Shown: piece by piece, positions 60,037-64,000 of the stretch
Layout: each line of letters opens with the position of its first letter
How positions within the stretch are numbered: the stretch's first letter is position 1
Source of the DNA: Microvirga sp. KLBC 81
GTDB taxonomy: Bacteria; Pseudomonadota; Alphaproteobacteria; Rhizobiales; Beijerinckiaceae
Assembly (NCBI RefSeq): GCF_003075415.1
Contig: NZ_QDAH01000019.1
Span: 1-64,000 of the forward strand
Length of the DNA: 64,000 nucleotides
Direction: 5' to 3'
Made by a program: the position numbers and the translations under genes
Notes under the pieces: generated by a model
Seen by the model: only the letters and a program-made list of their open reading frames with translations
Told to the model about the DNA's origin: nothing
Database searches by the model: none

Positions 60037-60368
60037 GACAGTGCTCCCCGAAGGTCCCCAGCCCTGGCCGTTTCTGAGACGACTTTGATCCGCGCTTGCA
60101 GCATCGGTCTACAGTGCCGAGCGAACAATTTGGGTTTTACTTTTCCTATAGTTAATTCCCCGAGAGAGCTTCGACCGCAGCAGCATATCCTCGTTGGTGG
60201 CATATCGCGAACGGGCGAATGCCGCAGCGTGAAAGAGGGCTCGATCGTCAACCCGGATCGAGTGCCTCATATCCACGCCATATTCATCCGCTTTGCGAGA
60301 TCGAAGGAGTAAGACGCCGTTCTGCAAAAATGCACTCAAGCCTCAAGCAGGTGTCGATGCGCAGCAGT
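60037..60368. other. Gap upstream of the TAXI gene
   Basis: It holds the promoter region of the TAXI gene and a 76-codon minus-strand frame (60109-60339) that opens at TTG and has no ribosome site. I see no RNA, repeat or strong promoter. Confidence 0.4.
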
Positions 60369-61457
60369 TCATGTGGGATGGGTAAGATCATGGATCAGCA
60401 TCTCGATGTCATGATTCAGATCAAGACTGCCAAGCCCACTGACATCCATCGTGTCAATCGGCCAATCACTGGAATAATGCAACTCCCCCGAAGGCTCCGC
60501 TGCACCGATAGTCGATCCGCCGATCGCAATGTTGATGGGTGCGTAGATGCCGACATCATTGTCGTTCATGATGCCAATGAAGACGCCATCACCTCCGCTG
60601 CCGACGATCCCTCCGCCGGTGTGAACGGTGTCTGCATGCAGGAGAGACCAAAATCCTGAATCTCCGACGGCGCCGTTACCGTTGCCGCCTTGGCCCCCAA
60701 CTCCCCCAACCTGAACTGCTCCTTGGTCGAAGACAACGGAATTGTACTGGGTAGCCGTTACGTTGCCGCCAAACCCGATTGCAATATTGATTGGAGCATA
60801 GATCGCGACGTCCATGTCCAACATGGCTCCGAGAAAGATGCCGTCTCCACCGTTGCCAGCGTGTCCGGCGCTTCCGAAGAAAGCTGCCGTTTCAGGAGGT
60901 AAGGACGACGATAACCCTGCATGGCCGCTTTGATTCGCCCCACTGGTGTGGCTTGCGCTCCCGGCAGCTGCAGCACTACCAACCCCGCCGGTGTTGCCCT
61001 CACCTCCGCCACCGCCAGCCCCGGCTATCTGACCTGCATGGTAATTGAAAACGACGGCATCGCTCTGAGTAGCCGTCGCCTCTCCCCCATAGGCGTTTAT
61101 TGCAATGTTGAGCGGGACATAAATGGAGATGTCGGAGTCCACCATTGCGCCAATGAAGGTGCCGTGGCCACCGTTTCCGACAGTTCCCCCATCGGTCAAC
61201 AGAGCGCCGAGGCTATCTGCCCTGCCCTCCAGGGCATGCCGAGAGGCGTCCGCTTGCCAGGGAGTAAGGTCGTACACCTCGCGGCTGTTATATCCCGTCC
61301 CGATGGTGTCTTCCGTGTCAGAATGATGCCGCTGGAAGGGAGAGCTATGCCTATCGCCCTGCGATGGAACGAGATTATCGAGGGGGCTGACGCTGCTCGG
61401 AGAATAACTCGGTTCGCCCAGCCGGAATGCATCATCTCTTCCGCGCCGAAACAACAT
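60369..61457 (-). CDS. Glycine-rich repeat-module protein, possible type I substrate
   Basis: This 362-residue protein has no signal peptide. Three modules repeat the theme GGDGxFxGxMxDxDxxIYxPxNIAI, for example GSGGDGVFIGIMNDNDVGIY, GNGGDGIFLGAMLDMDVAIY and DSDISIYVPLNIAI. They are joined by glycine-rich spacers and ATQxxxVVFDQGA-like blocks. The same block occurs in the divergent glycine-rich gene at 61733. Both lie beside a type I secretion ABC gene, so they may be exported or surface proteins. The calcium-binding RTX pattern is absent. No function is known. Confidence 0.7.
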   Translation of the reverse strand: MLFRRGRDDAFRLGEPSYSPSSVSPLDNLVPSQGDRHSSPFQRHHSDTEDTIGTGYNSREVYDLTPWQADASRHALEGRADSLGALLTDGGTVGNGGHGTFIGAMVDSDISIYVPLNIAINAYGGEATATQSDAVVFNYHAGQIAGAGGGGGEGNTGGVGSAAAAGSASHTSGANQSGHAGLSSSLPPETAAFFGSAGHAGNGGDGIFLGAMLDMDVAIYAPINIAIGFGGNVTATQYNSVVFDQGAVQVGGVGGQGGNGNGAVGDSGFWSLLHADTVHTGGGIVGSGGDGVFIGIMNDNDVGIYAPINIAIGGSTIGAAEPSGELHYSSDWPIDTMDVSGLGSLDLNHDIEMLIHDLTHPT

Positions 61458-61732
61458 CGCCTGACTCTCGACTAGGGCAGTAAATCTGCCGACCTGTAAT
61501 GATGATAGGTTCAGTGTGACGTAACTCAGCAGGAAACCCGAGAGATCAATTCGAGTGATCTGTCATCCCATTGGGTGTCACACCTTTGTAGGAATGATCA
61601 CACTTTCAGGTGACGTGCGAGCATTCAAAGTGATCTCTACAGCCGATAGCTGGACAATCCCATAATCGCACCGCGACGCGATTCCCTGCCGGAATCTCGT
61701 CGTTCTCGAGACATGATCACAGGGAGGCAGCA
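61458..61732. promoter_or_regulatory. Divergent intergenic region between the glycine-rich genes
   Basis: This 275-base region must hold the promoters of both glycine-rich genes. Repeated words are visible: ATGATCACA at 61593-61601 and 61713-61721, and AGTGATCT at 61554-61561 and 61630-61637, spaced about 76-120 bases apart. They could be binding sites for a shared regulator. AGGGAGG precedes the plus-strand ATG at 61733. No EcfG consensus was found. Confidence 0.4.
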
Positions 61733-62524
61733 ATGCCATCATGGTATCCGAGTTTAGATGCGTCCGACACAATCAAGTTCGATCACATCGACACCAGCGG
61801 CGGCAATGCCGGCAACGGTGGCGACGGAAAGAATTGGGGCAACCAGAACGACAACGATACGGCAGTCTTCAAGCCGGACAATTACGCCTATGGCGCTCAC
61901 ATCAAGGCGAATGTCGGGGACACCGTTGACGCCTATGCAAAATGGGATGCCGACGGAGGCGATGGCAAAGGATTCGGCAAAGGCGGCTATGGCGGCGATG
62001 GCACCGGAGGCTATGGCGGCAAAGGCGGCTATGGTGGTGATGGCGGCAAGGGCGGCGACGGCGGCGACAGCGGTTATGGCGGCTATGGTGGCCATGGCGG
62101 CAAGAAAGCCTACGATCTCAAAGGCGGCTACGGCGGCTATGGTAAAGGCGGCGACGGTGGCGATGGCGGCCATGGCGGAAAGGGTGGCTATGGCGGTTAT
62201 GGTGGCTATGGCGAAGGTGGCGACGGCGGAAAAGGCTACGGCACCGGAAAAGGCGGCTGGGCCAGCTCCGACGGCGACCAGTATATCAAGACCGGCGGCA
62301 ACACCGCAGATATCAAAGCTCCGACAACGGCCACCCAAAAGAACTTCGCGTATTTTGACCAGGGTGCTCACCAGATAGCCGGCATCGGCGGCGATGGCGG
62401 CAACGGCAACAGCGCCGATGGCGGGCCGGTCGTGTTCTCCCTGGTCCACCCCACGAACTTCGAGGTTCACAATAAGCTGTTCGAGTATAGCGACGGCGAT
62501 CACTATCCGGACGTACCCGCATAA
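61733..62524 (+). CDS. Extreme glycine-rich (GGYGG) protein, possible type I substrate
   Basis: This 263-residue protein has no signal peptide. Residues ~1-75 share the GGNAGNGGDG and NDNDTAVF motif with the divergent gene. Residues ~80-180 are a GGYGGYG/GGDGGKGG low-complexity stretch with Lys and Asp at intervals. The end (FDQGAHQIAGIGGDGGNGN then a FSLVHPTNFEVH tail) is homologous to the partner protein. The low-complexity part could form a flexible or structural repeat. It is separated from the type I ABC gene by a terminator and 70 further bases. Function unknown. Confidence 0.72.
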   Translation: MPSWYPSLDASDTIKFDHIDTSGGNAGNGGDGKNWGNQNDNDTAVFKPDNYAYGAHIKANVGDTVDAYAKWDADGGDGKGFGKGGYGGDGTGGYGGKGGYGGDGGKGGDGGDSGYGGYGGHGGKKAYDLKGGYGGYGKGGDGGDGGHGGKGGYGGYGGYGEGGDGGKGYGTGKGGWASSDGDQYIKTGGNTADIKAPTTATQKNFAYFDQGAHQIAGIGGDGGNGNSADGGPVVFSLVHPTNFEVHNKLFEYSDGDHYPDVPA

Positions 62525-62538
62525 AGTTTTCACCCTGG

Positions 62539-62567
62539 GATCCGGCGGCACGCCCGCCGGATCTTTT
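62539..62567 (+). terminator. Rho-independent terminator after the glycine-rich gene
   Basis: A perfect 10-bp stem (GATCCGGCGG / CCGCCGGATC, 5-base loop) is followed by TTTT and a T-rich tail. This is a standard intrinsic terminator shape. It should separate the glycine-rich message from the type I ABC gene, perhaps with partial read-through. Confidence 0.8.
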
Positions 62568-62639
62568 CTCCCTTATCCCGCGCATACTCGAACAGGCAGG
62601 CTCACAGAGAACGCGAAGCGCGAGCTGTGATTTGTTGCA

Positions 62640-64000
62640 ATGAGTTCAGTCGATAAACACATCCGACAGAATCCTCTCCAGGCTGCCCTGGCAGCCTGCA
62701 CGAGTTCGTTCGTTCTCGTGTTCGCCTACAGCTGCGGCTTCAACCTGCTACTCCTAGCGCCGTCGATCTATCTCCTCCAAGTCTATGACCGTGTTCTGTC
62801 GAGCCGCAGCGTCGATACCCTGGTGATGCTGACTCTGATCGTCTGCCTAGCGGTTCTTTCTGGCGCTCTCCTCGATACCGTGCGCCGAGCGGCGCTCACG
62901 CGCATTGCGGTCTGGCTGGATGATCGGCTTCGTCCCGTCGTTCTATCGGCAGTGTTCGAATATGCTTCTCATGCCAATTCCAGTCGAGCCAACGAGGCCT
63001 ACCGCGACCTCTGGACCTTGCGCCAGTTCATTGAATCCCCGATTTCGGCTCTGCTGTTCGATCTACTCTGGGCCCCGCTCTTCCTCGTCGTCCTCTTTCT
63101 GCTCCATCCGATTCTTGGCGGAATCGGCACTGCCTGCGCAATTCTGCTCTTCGGATTCGCACTCGCGGGAGAGGTCGCCACCCGGGTACCGCTTGCACAG
63201 GCCGCGACCGCCCAGGCCAGGAGCTTCAGCCGACTGTGGCACGCCCTCAACAGCTTCCACATGCTCCGGACCCTCGGAATGATCAGCGGAGCAGTGCGGC
63301 AGATCAATCATGACGCTGAAGAGGCCAAGATCGCTTTCCAGTCGGCAGCGCGCCGGACGGAGAGGATTCAGGCTGTGGCGCGACCGACAAAGGCACTGGC
63401 ACAGGTTCTCATCATGGGAGCTGCTACGTGGCTCGTCCTCGAGGAGCAGAGGAATCCTGGAATCATTTTTGCCTCAAGCCTCCTCTTCGGAAGAGCGCTA
63501 GCCCCCATCGAAGGCGTGGCGGGCGGCTGGAGAACGATCAGTTCCGTGCGCGACGCTTACCGGCGCGTTGCCGAGATTCTGGCCATTGCTCCAGCCACGC
63601 CGCCGCACAGACTGAAGCTGCCTGAGCCCGTTGGATATCTGTCCGTATCCGATGTCAGTTATTGCCCTCCCGGCGGAAAAGCGTTTGTCTTAAAGAGCGT
63701 TTCCTTGCGCCTTCTTCCCGGCGAATGCCTCGGCCTGATCGGGCCGTCAGGTTCGGGAAAATCTATTCTGGGACATCTCATTGCCGGTTTGTCGAATCCC
63801 GCCGTCGGCTGCATCACGCTCGACACAATAGGAGTGGCCACATGGCGGCGAGCAGCAGGTGGATCTTACGTCGGCTATTTGCCTCAGGAGATCGAGCTGG
63901 TCGGTGCTTCCGTCGCAGAAGCCATCAGCTGCCTGACCGATCCCGATCAGGCAGAGGTCATCAAGGCTGCGCAGATGGTGGGCATGCACGAGATCATCAT
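62640..64000 (+). CDS. Type I secretion ABC transporter (PrtD/LapB-like), 3' end beyond the window
   Basis: The frame is open from ATG 62640 to the window edge (453 codons visible). It starts with a membrane domain of several spans (FNLLLLAPSIYLLQVYDRVL, SVDTLVMLTLIVCLAVL). An ABC domain follows, with Walker A GPSGSGKS at residues 368-375 and the Q-loop YLPQEIEL. The PrtD/type-I pattern SIYLLQVYDRVL is typical of exporters that move leaderless RTX or glycine-rich proteins through HlyD and TolC partners, expected beyond the right edge. The glycine-rich genes are its most likely cargo; the M10 proteases are also possible. Confidence 0.9.
   Translation, partial: MSSVDKHIRQNPLQAALAACTSSFVLVFAYSCGFNLLLLAPSIYLLQVYDRVLSSRSVDTLVMLTLIVCLAVLSGALLDTVRRAALTRIAVWLDDRLRPVVLSAVFEYASHANSSRANEAYRDLWTLRQFIESPISALLFDLLWAPLFLVVLFLLHPILGGIGTACAILLFGFALAGEVATRVPLAQAATAQARSFSRLWHALNSFHMLRTLGMISGAVRQINHDAEEAKIAFQSAARRTERIQAVARPTKALAQVLIMGAATWLVLEEQRNPGIIFASSLLFGRALAPIEGVAGGWRTISSVRDAYRRVAEILAIAPATPPHRLKLPEPVGYLSVSDVSYCPPGGKAFVLKSVSLRLLPGECLGLIGPSGSGKSILGHLIAGLSNPAVGCITLDTIGVATWRRAAGGSYVGYLPQEIELVGASVAEAISCLTDPDQAEVIKAAQMVGMHEII

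Noticed and set aside
61980..62260. Short regular repeats resembling a repeat array
   Set aside because: Imperfect, codon-phased GGYGG/GGDGG units in one reading frame, without constant repeats and unique spacers, so not a CRISPR array.
61754..62551. Minus-strand frame with AIAAIAAFA-like repeats that look membrane-spanning
   Set aside because: It is the complement of the GGYGGY repeat tract; hydrophobicity is an artefact of reading Gly/Tyr codons backwards.

Overview
The window looks like chromosomal DNA of a high-GC alphaproteobacterium of the Hyphomicrobiales (Rhizobiales), probably from the Methylobacteriaceae/Microvirga side. This is inferred from an Aap-type general amino-acid ABC system, an EcfG-type general-stress sigma factor with GGAAC-N16/17-NGTT promoters, rhizobial small conserved proteins, palindromic intergenic repeats, and glycine-rich proteins beside a type I secretion ATPase. 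No rRNA, tRNA or CRISPR array was recognised.

Layout: (1) 0-3.8 kb, minus strand: aapJ-Q-M-P amino-acid uptake operon. (2) 4-8.1 kb: a metC-like PLP lyase, convergent with a lipid-A-modification-like set (GT83 membrane transferase, polyprenyl-phosphate sugar synthase-like GT2, LABN membrane protein). (3) 8.2-11.1 kb: two tandem paralogous RTX-type M10 metalloproteases. (4) 11.3-26 kb: a probable general-stress island with an RtcB ligase, an EcfG-type sigma factor carrying a NepR-like N-terminus, a YidB-like protein, a receiver protein, a CDC48-type double AAA ATPase, small hydrophilic proteins, three glycosidases and a P-type cation ATPase. Five candidate EcfG promoters lie here, two of them perfect. 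(5) 26-29.9 kb: small unknown genes, palindromic repeats, an OGFR_N-like protein and pepT. (6) 29.9-37.7 kb: a quinate/shikimate/3-dehydroshikimate catabolic cluster with a dehydroshikimate dehydratase fused to an HPPD-like domain, two tandem GntR/FCD regulators, a TRAP transporter, an AroQ-like protein with altered active-site residues, and a quinate/shikimate dehydrogenase.

(7) 37.9-41.7 kb: an alpha/beta hydrolase, exported unknowns and a MltB-like lytic transglycosylase. (8) 41.8-51 kb: a sugar-type ABC transporter in two divergent arms, with an SDR, an RpiR regulator, a D-threonine-aldolase-like enzyme, an NTF2-like protein and a D-aminoacylase, suggesting use of an N-acylated or D-amino compound. 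(9) 51-57.4 kb: an accessory segment bracketed by two unrelated tyrosine-recombinase remnants. It holds a flavohaemoprotein, a receiver protein, a methyltransferase-like membrane protein, an MDR oxidoreductase, a PNPOx-like protein, a YkvA-like protein and a decayed MFS gene. (10) 57.5-64 kb: an unknown soluble protein, a TAXI-type binding lipoprotein, two divergent glycine-rich proteins sharing a sequence module, and a type I secretion ABC protein running off the right edge.

The most interesting features are the compact stress island and the divergent glycine-rich pair next to its probable exporter. All three solute-binding-protein genes that lead a transporter operon (aapJ, dctP and the sugar SBP) are followed by a strong intercistronic hairpin before the permease gene.
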